Made by a program: the position numbers and the translations under genes. Below, piece by piece: positions 1 through 9,334 of a stretch of DNA of 46,203 bases (position 1 is the stretch's first letter; every line of letters starts with the position of its first letter). The DNA is from Cephalothrix simula (taxonomy: Eukaryota; Nemertea; Palaeonemertea; Archinemertea; Cephalotrichidae), in the NCBI GenBank assembly GCA_035591015.1, contig JAXIUW010055562.1, positions 1-46,203 on the forward strand. Direction: 5' to 3'. The notes below the pieces were generated by a model. The model was not told the DNA's origin and did no database searches. It saw only the letters and a list, made by a program, of their open reading frames with translations.

Positions 1-398
1 AGCCCCAAAGAACTATCAAGGGGTTGCAAGGGGATATTTATCCCCTTGCTGGGATTGTTAAGGGTGAAACCCTTAACATTACCAACCCCTAAAACAACCT
101 TGCTTAGGTTAACCGAGCAGGGCAATTCTCTATTGCCCTGCTGTGTGAAACCCTTAACCTAAAACATTCCAAACTTAGCTTTGCTTAGATTAACCTAGCT
201 GGTCAAAGCCTTTAACCGATTAAATTCAAAGATTAAATTAGCTAGAAAAGATTTTTTAGCTTCGGGCGAACTTTCAACATTGGCAAACTTCTGTTAGAAA
301 TATCTGGGTTGGTATCTGTTGATTGTAGATGTTTCTCTTGCTTGGGAATCTTGAGGTGTAGTTGGGGGTGACTGTGTTTATGTATCACTTTGGTTTTT
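1..398. other. Non-coding leader region before the trp genes
   Basis: I see no credible gene here. The first 162 bases are filled by nested inverted repeats (described separately). A 14-nt string beginning at 64 (ggtgaaacccttaa) recurs with one change at 143, and a string like ttgcttaggttaacc recurs in altered form near 182, so the region looks built from diverged copies of a repeat. Bases 163-398 show nothing I recognise. There is no Trp-rich leader peptide, so I have no evidence for classical trp attenuation. Confidence 0.6.
19..162. repeat. Two adjacent multi-hairpin palindromic elements
   Basis: First element: an outer stem AGGGGTTG (19-26) / CAACCCCT (83-90) encloses two hairpins. One is GCAAGGGGATA (26-36) / TATCCCCTTGC (39-49) with a 2-nt centre, sharing base 26 with the outer stem; the other is GTTAAGGGT (57-65) / ACCCTTAAC (69-77) with loop GAA. 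Second element: an outer stem TTAGGTTAA (104-112) / TTAACCTAA (154-162) encloses AGCAGGGCAA (116-125) / TTGCCCTGCT (133-142). All stems are perfect. The nested, branched design resembles the element at 29497-29583, suggesting a structured intergenic repeat rather than a simple terminator; none of the stems is followed by a clear T-tract. Confidence 0.75.
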
Positions 399-1433
399 AT
401 GGATAATGATTCAAAATCTTTGCTGGCTGCTCTCACTGTTGGTCGTTATTTAAGTGCGGAAGAGGCTGAGTTGGCTCTTAATCAGATGCTTGATGGTCAG
501 TGGACGCCTGCGCAGATGGCGGCTTATGCAACGGCGATACAGATGCGTGGCATTCAGCCTGCAGAGTTCATTGGAAGTGCTCGTGCAATGCGTAGGAAGG
601 CGCAGCCTATTGACTTTAAGCGGCGGCCGGTAATTGACCCGGTGGGTACGGGTGGTGACGGACTAGGTACGATTAATGTTTCAACTATTGCCGGTTTGAT
701 TGCTGCTAGCTGCGGAGCTAGTATTGCCAAGCATGGTAATCGTTCGTTTACTGGAATTTGCGGCTCGGCAGACTTTGTAGAAAGTTTGGGTATAAGTTTG
801 GCTTTACCGATTGAAAAAGTAGCTGAGTTGCTTGATCGGTTTGGATTTTGTTTTTTATTTGCGCCGGCCTTTCATCTAGGAATGCGCCATATCGGCCCAG
901 TGCGTCAAGAGCTGGCTTTTCCGACCCTATTCAATCAGCTTGGTCCGTTGGCCAATCCGGCTCATCCTGAGCTGCATTTGCTGGGAGTAAATCAGGCTGA
1001 CCAGCTTGAAGTAGTAACCGAGATATTGATTGAGCTGGGCTGTACTCACTCTATAGTGGTGCATGGCCATTCGGGCATGGATGAGTTATCGCTGAGTGGC
1101 GAGACGGTGGCTATTGAGCAGCATCATGGCCAATTGAAAAAGCTCACCATCAGTCCTGAGCAATTTGGACTAACGCCCTGCTCTACGGAACAGCTTAGGC
1201 TGGCTGATCGCAAGGCCGTTATTGCTATGGGCAAGGCTGTACTCAATAACTCTGTTGATGAAGATAACCCCCAGCGTCAATTTGCTTTGATTAATGCCGC
1301 CGCTATTGTCTATTTGGCGCAGCTGGCTTCAAGTCTTGAGGAAGGCTTCAAGGTTGCTGAACAAGTCTTAAGTAGTGGCAAAACGGCGCAGTTGGTCGCT
1401 GATTTGGCTGCCTATAGCCGCTTGAATGCCTAA
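399..1433 (+). CDS. trpD: Anthranilate phosphoribosyltransferase
   Basis: Transfers the phosphoribosyl group of PRPP to anthranilate, the second committed step of tryptophan synthesis, in the cytosol. The PRPP-binding glycine loop is visible (DPVGTGGDG near residue 80), followed by KHGNRSFTG and GSADFVESLG, which match the family motifs KHGNR and GSADxLEALG. The length of 344 residues is usual. I chose the ATG at 399; an in-frame TTG at 390 would add three residues. No strong Shine-Dalgarno sequence precedes either. It is the first gene of a trpDCB operon: its stop overlaps the next start (TAATG), implying translational coupling. Family assignment is secure. Confidence 0.96.
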   Translation: MDNDSKSLLAALTVGRYLSAEEAELALNQMLDGQWTPAQMAAYATAIQMRGIQPAEFIGSARAMRRKAQPIDFKRRPVIDPVGTGGDGLGTINVSTIAGLIAASCGASIAKHGNRSFTGICGSADFVESLGISLALPIEKVAELLDRFGFCFLFAPAFHLGMRHIGPVRQELAFPTLFNQLGPLANPAHPELHLLGVNQADQLEVVTEILIELGCTHSIVVHGHSGMDELSLSGETVAIEQHHGQLKKLTISPEQFGLTPCSTEQLRLADRKAVIAMGKAVLNNSVDEDNPQRQFALINAAAIVYLAQLASSLEEGFKVAEQVLSSGKTAQLVADLAAYSRLNA

Positions 1434-2218
1434 TGTCTATCTTAGATTCGATCATCGCCAAAAAGCGTGAGCATGTAGAGGCTCAAAAGAGAATTAAACC
1501 CCGCTTTGAAGACTTTGAGTTGCATCATAAGTCTTGCCGACCATTCCGTAAGGCTTTACAGGGCTTGCGGCCACGTTCAACAGATGGCGACATACGTATT
1601 ATCGCTGAACTAAAACCACGCTCGCCTTCTAAGGGGCGGTTTAATTGGCATGGTCAGCCTCAACGTCAAGCTAAAGATTATGCTGCTGGTGGCGCTCGGG
1701 CTATGTCTGTTTTGACCGATGCACACTTTGATGGCAATATCCAATTACTTCAAGAGGTTCGCAACTGTGTTGAGCTGCCCATACTGCGTAAAGATTTTAT
1801 AATAGACTCCTATCAGTTGCACGAAACTAAGGCTCTGCCTGCTGATGCACTGCTGTTGATTGCCAAGGCTTTACCGGGGCAGCAGTTAGCCGAATTTATT
1901 GCTCAGACCGAAGCCTTAGAGCTTGATTATTTGGTTGAAATTGTAGATGAGCAAGAATTGGCTCGGGCGCTTGATGCTAATGCCAATTTGATTGGCATAA
2001 ATAATCGTGATTTGGTAGAATTCACGGTAGATATACAGCGTTCGGTGCGTCTTTTACCGCTTATTCCTGATGAAGTAGTGGTCGTTAGCGAAAGCGGAGT
2101 AAGGTCAGCAAAAGATATTCAAACTCTTAAACAGGCTGGCGTGGATGGATTTTTGATTGGTGAAACACTGATGCAATCTTCCAATCCGAAACAACTTTTA
2201 GCGCAATTAATCCAATGA
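1433..2218 (+). CDS. trpC: Indole-3-glycerol phosphate synthase
   Basis: Cyclises carboxyphenylaminodeoxyribulose phosphate to indole-3-glycerol phosphate. The (beta/alpha)8-barrel signatures are present: [11 protein letters not shown] near residue 60, the catalytic lysine in ILRKDF, INNRDL, and SESGVRS plus GFLIGETLM at the phosphate-binding end. At 261 residues it is a monofunctional TrpC with no fused TrpF domain. It starts one base inside the trpD stop and ends overlapping trpB by four bases (ATGA), so the three genes form one tightly coupled unit. No trpF gene lies next to it, although the substrate is made by TrpF. Confidence 0.96.
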   Translation: MSILDSIIAKKREHVEAQKRIKPRFEDFELHHKSCRPFRKALQGLRPRSTDGDIRIIAELKPRSPSKGRFNWHGQPQRQAKDYAAGGARAMSVLTDAHFDGNIQLLQEVRNCVELPILRKDFIIDSYQLHETKALPADALLLIAKALPGQQLAEFIAQTEALELDYLVEIVDEQELARALDANANLIGINNRDLVEFTVDIQRSVRLLPLIPDEVVVVSESGVRSAKDIQTLKQAGVDGFLIGETLMQSSNPKQLLAQLIQ

Positions 2219-3378
2219 TATCGTCAAGCAAAGGTTATTACGGCAAGTATGGCGGAAGATTTGTTCCCGAGACGCTCATTGCGCCTTTGGATAAACTTAA
2301 TCAAGCCTTTCAGTCAATTATTGATGACGCTACATTTTGGGACGAATACCACCGACACAGTCATGAATATATTGGCCGACCAACGCCACTCACTTATGCC
2401 AAAAGGCTTAGTCAGCACTATGGCGGAGCTCAGTTGTATCTAAAACGTGAAGACCTTAATCATACCGGCGCCCACAAAATCAATAATGCCTTGGGGCAGG
2501 CTTTATTGGCCAAGCGCATGGGTAAATCACGCTTAATTGCTGAAACGGGGGCAGGCATGCATGGCGTGGCCACGGCTACGGTTGCTGCCTATTTTGGCCT
2601 AGAATGCCATGTTTACATGGGTGCGGTAGATGTTGAACGCCAAGCACCCAATGTATCACGAATGCAGATGCTGGGAGCTGAAATTCATTCTGTAGACAGT
2701 GGCTCAAAAACCCTTAAAGACGCCATGAATGAGGCTTTGAGAGACTGGGTTACTAATGTTGACAATACCTTTTACATAATCGGTTCGGTGGCCGGCCCGC
2801 ATCCTTATCCGCAGATGGTAAAAAAATTCGTCAGCATAATTGGTGCAGAACTAAAACAACAGCTCAACGGCATGCCTGTGGATGGCATAGTAGCCTGTGT
2901 GGGTGGCGGCAGTAATGCCATGGGGATTTTTGCGCCCTTTTTGGAAGATTCTCAAGTAAAGCTATTTGGTGTTGAGGCCGCCGGAACAGGTTTGCAGCAT
3001 GCTGCTTCTATTCATGAGGGAAAGGTTGGCGTTCTGCATGGTAGCAAGACCTATCTTTTGCAAAATGAACACGGGCAAATAACCGAGGCGCATTCTATAT
3101 CTGCCGGCCTAGACTATCCCGGAGTTGGTCCCGAACACAGTTATCTTAATGATATCGGTCGGGTAAGCTACGTAGGTATTACCGATGCTGAAGCCGTTGA
3201 AGCGGCATTTTTAACGGCTAGGCTTGAGGGAATTATCCCAGCCCTAGAGACCGCCCATGCTCTGGCGCAGGCCTTTAAGTTAGTCGCAGAGCTACCTACT
3301 ACGGCCAACCTAGTGGTAAACCTTTCTGGCCGTGGTGATAAAGACCTCCACACCCTGCTTAATTATCAAAGCACCTAA
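2215..3378 (+). CDS. trpB: Tryptophan synthase beta subunit
   Basis: PLP enzyme that condenses indole with serine, normally in an alpha2beta2 complex with TrpA. The N-terminal [13 protein letters not shown], the PLP-lysine motif [18 protein letters not shown], the phosphate loop GGGSNAMG and the C-terminal NLSGRGDKD all match the TrpB1 family, and 387 residues is typical. The start ATG overlaps the trpC stop. The usual trpA partner is not downstream: a gap of about 155 bp leads to an unrelated acetyltransferase. Either trpA is elsewhere, or this TrpB is used to salvage indole; the window cannot distinguish these. Confidence 0.96.
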   Translation: MISSSKGYYGKYGGRFVPETLIAPLDKLNQAFQSIIDDATFWDEYHRHSHEYIGRPTPLTYAKRLSQHYGGAQLYLKREDLNHTGAHKINNALGQALLAKRMGKSRLIAETGAGMHGVATATVAAYFGLECHVYMGAVDVERQAPNVSRMQMLGAEIHSVDSGSKTLKDAMNEALRDWVTNVDNTFYIIGSVAGPHPYPQMVKKFVSIIGAELKQQLNGMPVDGIVACVGGGSNAMGIFAPFLEDSQVKLFGVEAAGTGLQHAASIHEGKVGVLHGSKTYLLQNEHGQITEAHSISAGLDYPGVGPEHSYLNDIGRVSYVGITDAEAVEAAFLTARLEGIIPALETAHALAQAFKLVAELPTTANLVVNLSGRGDKDLHTLLNYQST

Positions 3379-3533
3379 CTATAAAGCCAATACCTTCACG
3401 GCTGAAAGGCAAATGAATCCATGGCTAACGCAGGCACTGAGGACTTAGGACACTAGGCGATCAAAGTCATAATTTGAAACTCAAAAATTAAGAATGTCTA
3501 TTCTAAATATCCCGACCTTGTTGGAGAAAAATA

Positions 3534-4064
3534 ATGAACATTAGAGTCGCTCAAGAAGCAGACTTAGACTCAATCCAAAGGGTTATTAGAACTGCTTTTC
3601 CAGATGAAGAGCGACGAGTCATCAAGAACCTTGTTGCTGATCTTACAAAAGAAACCACCATTCCACCCATTAAATCATTGATTGCTGCAGTTGATAATGA
3701 GGTGATTGGTTATGCGTCATATAGTCCAGTATTTTTGAGATCAAGCGTCAATATTTCTGGATATATTCTTGCACCTCTTGCTGTTTCACCAAAGCATCAG
3801 AAACGGGGTATTGGAACAAACCTTATAAAATCTGGAATAGATATGCTTGTTAAAGATGGTGTTGATATTCTTCTTGTGTATGGTGACCCTGATTATTATG
3901 GACAATTTGGCTTTAAGGCTGAAATCGCTCGTTTATTTGTGCCGCCATACCCGTTAGCGCATCCATTTGGATGGTTGGGGTTAATGCTTAACGAGACTGT
4001 TATTCCTAATATCACCATCAAGTTTAAGTGTGTTGCTGCACTATCAAAACCAGATATTTGGTGA
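3534..4064 (+). CDS. GNAT-family N-acetyltransferase
   Basis: A 176-residue GNAT-fold protein, likely using acetyl-CoA. The acetyl-CoA pyrophosphate-binding motif is visible as HQKRGIGTNLI around residues 87-97, followed by the typical YGDPDYYGQFGF segment that in YhbS-like members precedes the end of the fold. A good Shine-Dalgarno sequence (GGAG, 7 nt before the ATG at 3534) supports the start. It stands alone between trpB and a minus-strand gene, and its coding sequence looks more AT-rich than trpB by eye, so it could be a later arrival. The substrate cannot be told from sequence. Confidence 0.88.
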   Translation: MNIRVAQEADLDSIQRVIRTAFPDEERRVIKNLVADLTKETTIPPIKSLIAAVDNEVIGYASYSPVFLRSSVNISGYILAPLAVSPKHQKRGIGTNLIKSGIDMLVKDGVDILLVYGDPDYYGQFGFKAEIARLFVPPYPLAHPFGWLGLMLNETVIPNITIKFKCVAALSKPDIW

Positions 4065-4163
4065 AAGCCAGCACTTAATGATGACGATATTTTGAGACCT
4101 TGAGGCAGCACGGCTTACTCAAACCGGCTTTAAGCACCTGCGCCAGAGTTCAAGCATCTGAAG

Positions 4164-4223
4164 GCATAGCCCAAGGTATAACTAAAGATATAGCCAAAGA
4201 CGTAACTAAAGGCATAGCGAAAG
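4164..4223. repeat. 12-bp minisatellite, five units
   Basis: Five consecutive degenerate 12-mers of the form gcatagccaaag / gtataactaaag alternate without gaps, followed by two more diverged units to about 4260. In the plus frame they would encode a four-residue repeat of the type GI(A/T)K / DIAK inside an open frame with a TTG start at 4100, but that frame runs into the 3' end of the minus-strand gene at 4263 and has no homology I recognise. I treat it as a tandem repeat, not a gene. Confidence 0.7.
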
Positions 4224-4262
4224 GTGCATCTACCTCTAAAGACACAGCGAAAATCTTAGTAA

Positions 4263-4973
4263 TCAAGGAGTTAGTTGCGATAAATCAACCACAACGGGTG
4301 ACTGATCTTCTGCAGTGTATTCAAAGGTTTGTTCGGTTTTCCATTCTAGCTTTAATGATGGCTTTATGCTCACTATAGCCGGCTCAAGCGTGGTTACTTG
4401 CTGATTACTATAGTTCAAAAAATGAATATAAACGCCGTAAGTAACGGGCTCGGTTTCATTGTCAACAAAGCCAATGTGGTAGAACAGCATACCGATTTTA
4501 CCCAAAGTTATGCCATCAACGGTTCTTGATTGGGGGTACGAATTAATTATTTTGGTGTTATCCTGAACGTAGAAAAGGCTTTTGTAAGCGATGCTCTTAA
4601 TTAAAAATATGGCATGATAGTACAAGCCATAACGCTTAATCCGTGGCGCATATTGAGCAAAGGGTAGGTTTAAGTCAAATTGAGCTTTATTGTCGTCATC
4701 AACCGCCAACCAAGCAAAGGATTGATCCTCGTTAAGCGGGTATAAATCAACTATTGTATGGTCGGGTATGCTTAATAAGAATTGCTTATCAAGATAAACT
4801 CCGTTATTAGGCCGATTTTGAGGAAATATTTCGTATTTACCAATGGCAATTACTCCCTTATGCTGCTCGTCGGTAGGTAAACCTTCTTGCTCTGCATCTG
4901 ACTGACCTAAGGCCTGTCCTTGAGACATTAACCATAATAGAAAAATCGCTGCGATAATAATTAATCTTTTCAT
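4263..4973 (-). CDS. Putative secreted protein of unknown function
   Basis: I do not recognise a family. With the start at 4973 the product is 236 residues and begins with a textbook signal peptide: MKRL followed by a hydrophobic run (IIIAAIFLLWLM) and a plausible cleavage site after QALG. A longer frame opens at 5018 but would put 15 charged or polar residues before that signal, and a GGA lies shortly before the ATG at 4973, so I prefer the shorter form. The mature part is rich in beta-prone and aromatic residues. It is divergently transcribed from the transporter at 5037, with only about 60 bp between starts. Confidence 0.7.
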   Translation of the reverse strand: MKRLIIIAAIFLLWLMSQGQALGQSDAEQEGLPTDEQHKGVIAIGKYEIFPQNRPNNGVYLDKQFLLSIPDHTIVDLYPLNEDQSFAWLAVDDDNKAQFDLNLPFAQYAPRIKRYGLYYHAIFLIKSIAYKSLFYVQDNTKIINSYPQSRTVDGITLGKIGMLFYHIGFVDNETEPVTYGVYIHFLNYSNQQVTTLEPAIVSIKPSLKLEWKTEQTFEYTAEDQSPVVVDLSQLTP

Positions 4974-5036
4974 TTGCGTCCGCACTTTGTCAGTAATTTT
5001 TAACCTAAAAATCAGCATTACCCATCAGTATACTCT

Positions 5037-7274
5037 ATGAGCAAGAGCTTTCCAAAAGCATTAAGCGTTAACGCCCGTCATTACGGACAAAAAACGTATT
5101 TAAGGTACGTCTTCTTTAGCGCATTGTCTTATTACTGCATGACCGACTATGTTGTTACCATGTCTATATTGTCAATGGGTGGTAATGGAACTTGGGCTGG
5201 AATTGCCTCAGCAGCAGCGTTCATCGGACTTCCGGCAATGGCGATTGGCTACAAAGTTGTTCAACGCAAAGGAGTTTGTTGGAATCTGGGCTTCTTTTGG
5301 GCTTGCCGATCTACAGCTGGATTATTGATGGTTCTCTCGCCTACGGTGCTGATTTACTTTGGAGAAACCGGAGCCCTGCTAACCATGATGAGCGGAGTAT
5401 TTCTGTTTTATCTATTTAGATCTTCAGGAATGATATCTGTTGGTTGCATTATCGCAGAGATTACTACATCTTCCGAGCGTGGCGGAATGGTCGGCAATTC
5501 ATTTCTTAGAGAGCAGTTAGCCTTGCTACTGGTGATGGGGTCTTTGATTTATTTTTTCAGTGGCGAATATTCTGGAATGACCGTCTATCAAGGCTTCTTT
5601 ATTGTAGGATGCTTTGCTGGCTGGCTGTCTTCTTGGTTTATGTTCAAAATTCCAGAGTCTGCTAGCTATATAAATCAAAAGAATTTCAACCTACTCAAAG
5701 AGCTTAAATGGTGTTGGCACGACAAAGAACAACGCTTTTTTACCTCTATTCTAGTGATGCTCGCTCCCGTTGAAACCATGGGCAGAGTATTTTTAGTGCT
5801 GGTTGTTAAAGAAGGTTACGGAATTGCTGATCAGCAGGCATTTATGCTGATATTAATATCTGTATTCGGTGGAATATCAGGAGCTTACATCTGTGGATTT
5901 TTTTTAGATTTACTTGGTTACCGAACATTGCTCATTCTGACCAGCATGCTTCAGAATATTTGCTTGCTAGCGATTGTGTTATATCCGCCAGAAACCTTTA
6001 GCATGATTTTGTTTGGGGTTTATTTCTTCTCTTCCGGCATTATTCATACATCGGTAAGTTCTTCTGCTCCAAACTATTTTGTAACTATGACTGATGTTAA
6101 CCGGCGGCTTCCACAGTCAATTATCATTAGTTCTGTATCAGGTGCTTTGGGTGGAACAGGCATAGTGCTTATATCTATCGCTCTTGCATTTCTTAAGGAC
6201 TATTTTCCGCCAGAACAGAGCAACCTCTTATATCTACAAGTATTTGGGGCAATCTTTATGGTCGCCACCTCTATGTTATTGTTGCTCTTGGTTTTCTCAC
6301 CACGCAGATCCGAAGTTCCACGTACGCTAGATTCTTTGGGAGCGCTTATTTCGCCTTCAAACTGGTCGGCCATTTTTGCTATTAAACAGGCCAACCATCT
6401 CCGTGATGAAGGCACTGAAACCCGTGCCTTAGACTTTATTTTGAAAGCAGGCTCGGCGGTTTACGGGCATCAGCTACTAGAATATCTGCAATCACCAAGT
6501 TTTGCCGTGCGTGACTCAGCTTTGCGCTCATTAGTTACGGTTAGACCCGAGCGTGATATAGCTGACATCCTAATTGAAGATGTTAAAAACAGCCCTTTTA
6601 CAACGTCTTATCATTCGGCGTACTGGCTTGGTCGCTGGGGCGTTGAGCGTGCTATTCCGGTTTTACGAGATAGCCTGACTAGCAATGACCATGCGTTGGC
6701 CGCACGCTCTATTCATGCTTTGGTAGACATTGGCGACAAAGAATCCGCTCAAACAATAAAAGAGTTATTCTTAGCAGAAAATCATCCTTTAATGCTAATT
6801 GAAGCCGCCTACGCCTTTAGGCAGTGGTCTGATGAATACGGAGTTGATAATTTTGGCATTATGCTAAAAAAATACGGCCAAAGCGACCATCTACAAGTGA
6901 AGCGTGCCTTAGGCTTATCAATGGCTAAACAGTTGGGGTTATACAGTATGCTGTACCGTGATTTATTTACTATGCACTGCGAGGTTGACTACCTAGAACA
7001 AGAATGGATTGAGCGCTATAGCGCATCTGAAGGCTGGGTAGAGTTCAAAAACATTCTTGAGCGCAAAAATATTGCCCCGCCATTGCGTAACTACCTAGCG
7101 AAGTACGAGGCTGATTATTCAGACTGGTTCAGCCAGCCCTTAAAAGACCACTTTGAAGAACATAGCGTTATTGATGATCTGATGGATGGTGCATTGTTCT
7201 TGTGCTTGCTAATTGCTCCAAGCAAAATACGCTACGCTTCAGAAACTGAATATAGCTCTACTCCTTGGGGTTAA
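5037..7274 (+). CDS. MFS-like transporter fused to HEAT-like repeats
   Basis: A 745-residue inner-membrane protein. Residues 1 to about 430 contain around twelve hydrophobic segments with the look of a major facilitator superfamily transporter, including amphipathic loops such as KVVQRKG and FLDLLGYRTLL. From about residue 455 the sequence is soluble and shows alpha-helical repeats of HEAT type: AVRDSALRSLVTVRPERD, YHSAYWLGRWGVERAIPVL, LAARSIHALVDIGD and MLIEAAYAFRQWSDE each resemble one helical pair. HEAT domains behind transporter domains are known in some nucleotide and lipid transporters, but the substrate here is unknown. No obvious partner gene lies beside it. Confidence 0.8.
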   Translation: MSKSFPKALSVNARHYGQKTYLRYVFFSALSYYCMTDYVVTMSILSMGGNGTWAGIASAAAFIGLPAMAIGYKVVQRKGVCWNLGFFWACRSTAGLLMVLSPTVLIYFGETGALLTMMSGVFLFYLFRSSGMISVGCIIAEITTSSERGGMVGNSFLREQLALLLVMGSLIYFFSGEYSGMTVYQGFFIVGCFAGWLSSWFMFKIPESASYINQKNFNLLKELKWCWHDKEQRFFTSILVMLAPVETMGRVFLVLVVKEGYGIADQQAFMLILISVFGGISGAYICGFFLDLLGYRTLLILTSMLQNICLLAIVLYPPETFSMILFGVYFFSSGIIHTSVSSSAPNYFVTMTDVNRRLPQSIIISSVSGALGGTGIVLISIALAFLKDYFPPEQSNLLYLQVFGAIFMVATSMLLLLLVFSPRRSEVPRTLDSLGALISPSNWSAIFAIKQANHLRDEGTETRALDFILKAGSAVYGHQLLEYLQSPSFAVRDSALRSLVTVRPERDIADILIEDVKNSPFTTSYHSAYWLGRWGVERAIPVLRDSLTSNDHALAARSIHALVDIGDKESAQTIKELFLAENHPLMLIEAAYAFRQWSDEYGVDNFGIMLKKYGQSDHLQVKRALGLSMAKQLGLYSMLYRDLFTMHCEVDYLEQEWIERYSASEGWVEFKNILERKNIAPPLRNYLAKYEADYSDWFSQPLKDHFEEHSVIDDLMDGALFLCLLIAPSKIRYASETEYSSTPWG

Positions 7275-7332
7275 GCCATTAGAATTAAGCTGTTGGCGTA
7301 AGGCTCTTAGGGCTAATCTACTCTATCAACAT

Positions 7333-7346
7333 ATTCACGTATGAAT
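7333..7346. promoter_or_regulatory. Small dyad upstream of htpG
   Basis: ATTCA (7333-7337) and TGAAT (7342-7346) form an inverted repeat around CGTA in an AT-rich stretch about 145 bp before the htpG start. It could be an operator or part of a promoter. It is short and could be chance; no consensus CIRCE element is present. Confidence 0.2.
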
Positions 7347-7490
7347 GTATATGTAATATATTGGTTAGGGCGAGCTCATTTGTAGTTTGGTCAAGTTTTT
7401 TAGAGCCAGCAATTAATGCGGTGCTAACCCTTAACTAAAGGCTAGTTGTTAGCCAAAATGATAGTAATTAACAATAAACGATAGTAATCA

Positions 7491-9323
7491 ATGGAATCCA
7501 CAAATACTCAAGCCGAACGCTTTGAATTTCAGGCTGAAATGCAACGCCTGTTGAATATAATTATTCATTCTTTGTATTCAAATAAAGATATTTTTCTGCG
7601 TGAATTAATCTCTAACGCATCCGATGCCCTAAATAGGCTACGATTTGAGAGCATTAAAGATTCTAAATTGGCTGCGGATGATGACTTAGAGATTTGGCTA
7701 GAGGTTAATACCGAGCAAAAAACTCTTACCATTAAAGATAATGGCGTTGGTATGACACGCCAAGAGCTTATTGATAATATTGGAACTATCGCTAAATCTG
7801 GCACCAAGGCACTAAGTGAGGCCCTAGCCTCAACAGATGCTGACGGACGCCAAGGACTAATTGGTCAATTTGGAGTGGGCTTCTACTCAGCTTTTATGGT
7901 GGCTGACAAGGTTGAGGTAGATACACGCTCAGCATTAGCAGAAGAATCGGGCTGGTTATGGTCTTCGGACGGAGAGGGTGGATTTGAGCTTCAGACTAGC
8001 TCACGCAGTAAAAACGGTACTAGCGTTATTTTGCATCTTAAAGATGATGAATATTGCAATCCGCAACGGCTAGAAGAAATCGTTAGAGCCTACTCTAGTT
8101 TTGTGACCTTTCCAATACGCTTTGAGGGACGCCGTCTTAATGATCAAGAAGCGATTTGGAATAAGAGTAAGTCTGAGTTAAGTGATGATGATTATAAATC
8201 TTTCTATAATTTTATCGCCCACGACTATAATCCACCACGCCATTGGATGCACTTTGCGATTGATGCACCGGTGCAATTTAAGGCCATTTTGTATATTCCC
8301 CAGCATATTCCGCTAGATACCCTATACAACCCCAGCGCACACGGCATACAGCTCTATGCGTCTAATGTGCTTATTCAAGAGCGTGCCGACAGCCTATTGC
8401 CTCTATATCTGCGTTTTATCCGTGGTGTGGTTGACTCAGATGATATTCCGCTGAATGTATCGCGTGAGATGGTGCAGAGCGATGTAACTCTACGCACACT
8501 GCAAAAGAGCCTTGAGGGGCGCATACTGCGTGAGCTTGAACAGCTGGCTACAAAAGATAATAAAGCCTATACAGACCTGTGGCAGCAGTTTGGCCGAGTT
8601 ATTAAAGAGGGCATTACCTCTGCCGATACCGAGCGGCTCACCAAACTACTGCGCTTTGATTCTACCCATAGCCATGCTGAGGGCAATGGCCTAACATCAT
8701 TAGCTGAATACAAAGAACGCATGCCCGAAGACCAAGAAGAAATTCTATATATGGTCGGTTCATCATTAGCGGTGGCAAAAAGTAGCTCAAAGTTAGAGTA
8801 TTTTAATCAGAATAATCTTGAAGTTTTACTGCTGCATGACCACATAGATAACTTCATCACCTCACATCTGCGTGAGTATGATGGCACTCCCTTGGTTAAT
8901 ATAGAGAGCACCGATATTAAATCTCTTGATAAACAAGAAGATAGCAGCCTTGAGCAAGGCGACTTTGAGGAATTATGCAAGTTTATTCAAGATGCTGCCG
9001 ATAAGCGCATTAAATCTGTGCGCCTCTCAAAGCGACTAGTTAACTCACCAGCATGTTTGGTGTATCCTGATAGCATGACCAGCGAAACCGTGCGGATGAT
9101 GCGCTCACTCAATCAGCCCTTGCCAGAGATTGAGCGTGTGTTAGAGATAAACCCCAAGCACCCGATTATCACCAAGCTCAATCAAAATTTTGAGGGTGAA
9201 CTCGCTCGTGCCATAACCCTGCAACTAATTGATAACTGCTTGTTTTTAGAAGGTGATTTAGAAACGCCAGAAGTAATGGTCAGTCGTGTTAATCTGCTGA
9301 TAGAGAAAGCCTTAGAAAAATAA
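7491..9323 (+). CDS. htpG: Chaperone HtpG (Hsp90 family)
   Basis: Cytosolic ATP-dependent chaperone working with DnaK on partially folded proteins. The GHKL ATP-binding motifs are complete: LRELISNASDALNRLR around residues 38-53, DNGVGMT near 83-89, and GQFGVGFYSAFMVAD near 125-139. The middle domain carries PLNVSREMVQ with the catalytic-loop arginine, and the C-terminal dimerisation part ends at 610 residues, normal for bacterial HtpG. The region before the ATG lacks a strong Shine-Dalgarno sequence. It is transcribed alone and ends 11 bp from the convergent helicase gene. Confidence 0.97.
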   Translation: MESTNTQAERFEFQAEMQRLLNIIIHSLYSNKDIFLRELISNASDALNRLRFESIKDSKLAADDDLEIWLEVNTEQKTLTIKDNGVGMTRQELIDNIGTIAKSGTKALSEALASTDADGRQGLIGQFGVGFYSAFMVADKVEVDTRSALAEESGWLWSSDGEGGFELQTSSRSKNGTSVILHLKDDEYCNPQRLEEIVRAYSSFVTFPIRFEGRRLNDQEAIWNKSKSELSDDDYKSFYNFIAHDYNPPRHWMHFAIDAPVQFKAILYIPQHIPLDTLYNPSAHGIQLYASNVLIQERADSLLPLYLRFIRGVVDSDDIPLNVSREMVQSDVTLRTLQKSLEGRILRELEQLATKDNKAYTDLWQQFGRVIKEGITSADTERLTKLLRFDSTHSHAEGNGLTSLAEYKERMPEDQEEILYMVGSSLAVAKSSSKLEYFNQNNLEVLLLHDHIDNFITSHLREYDGTPLVNIESTDIKSLDKQEDSSLEQGDFEELCKFIQDAADKRIKSVRLSKRLVNSPACLVYPDSMTSETVRMMRSLNQPLPEIERVLEINPKHPIITKLNQNFEGELARAITLQLIDNCLFLEGDLETPEVMVSRVNLLIEKALEK

Positions 9324-9334
9324 AGTTTTTTTAG

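Noticed and set aside
380-406. Possible trp leader peptide (8 codons) overlapping the trpD start
   Set aside because: It contains no Trp codons and no attenuator hairpin follows it; chance is the simplest explanation.
242-436. Minus-strand 64-codon frame before trpD
   Set aside because: It crosses the trpD start, has no ribosome-binding site and a composition unlike a protein.
4100-4378. 92-codon frame with TTG start
   Set aside because: It is mostly the 12-bp minisatellite and then runs into the opposite-strand gene.
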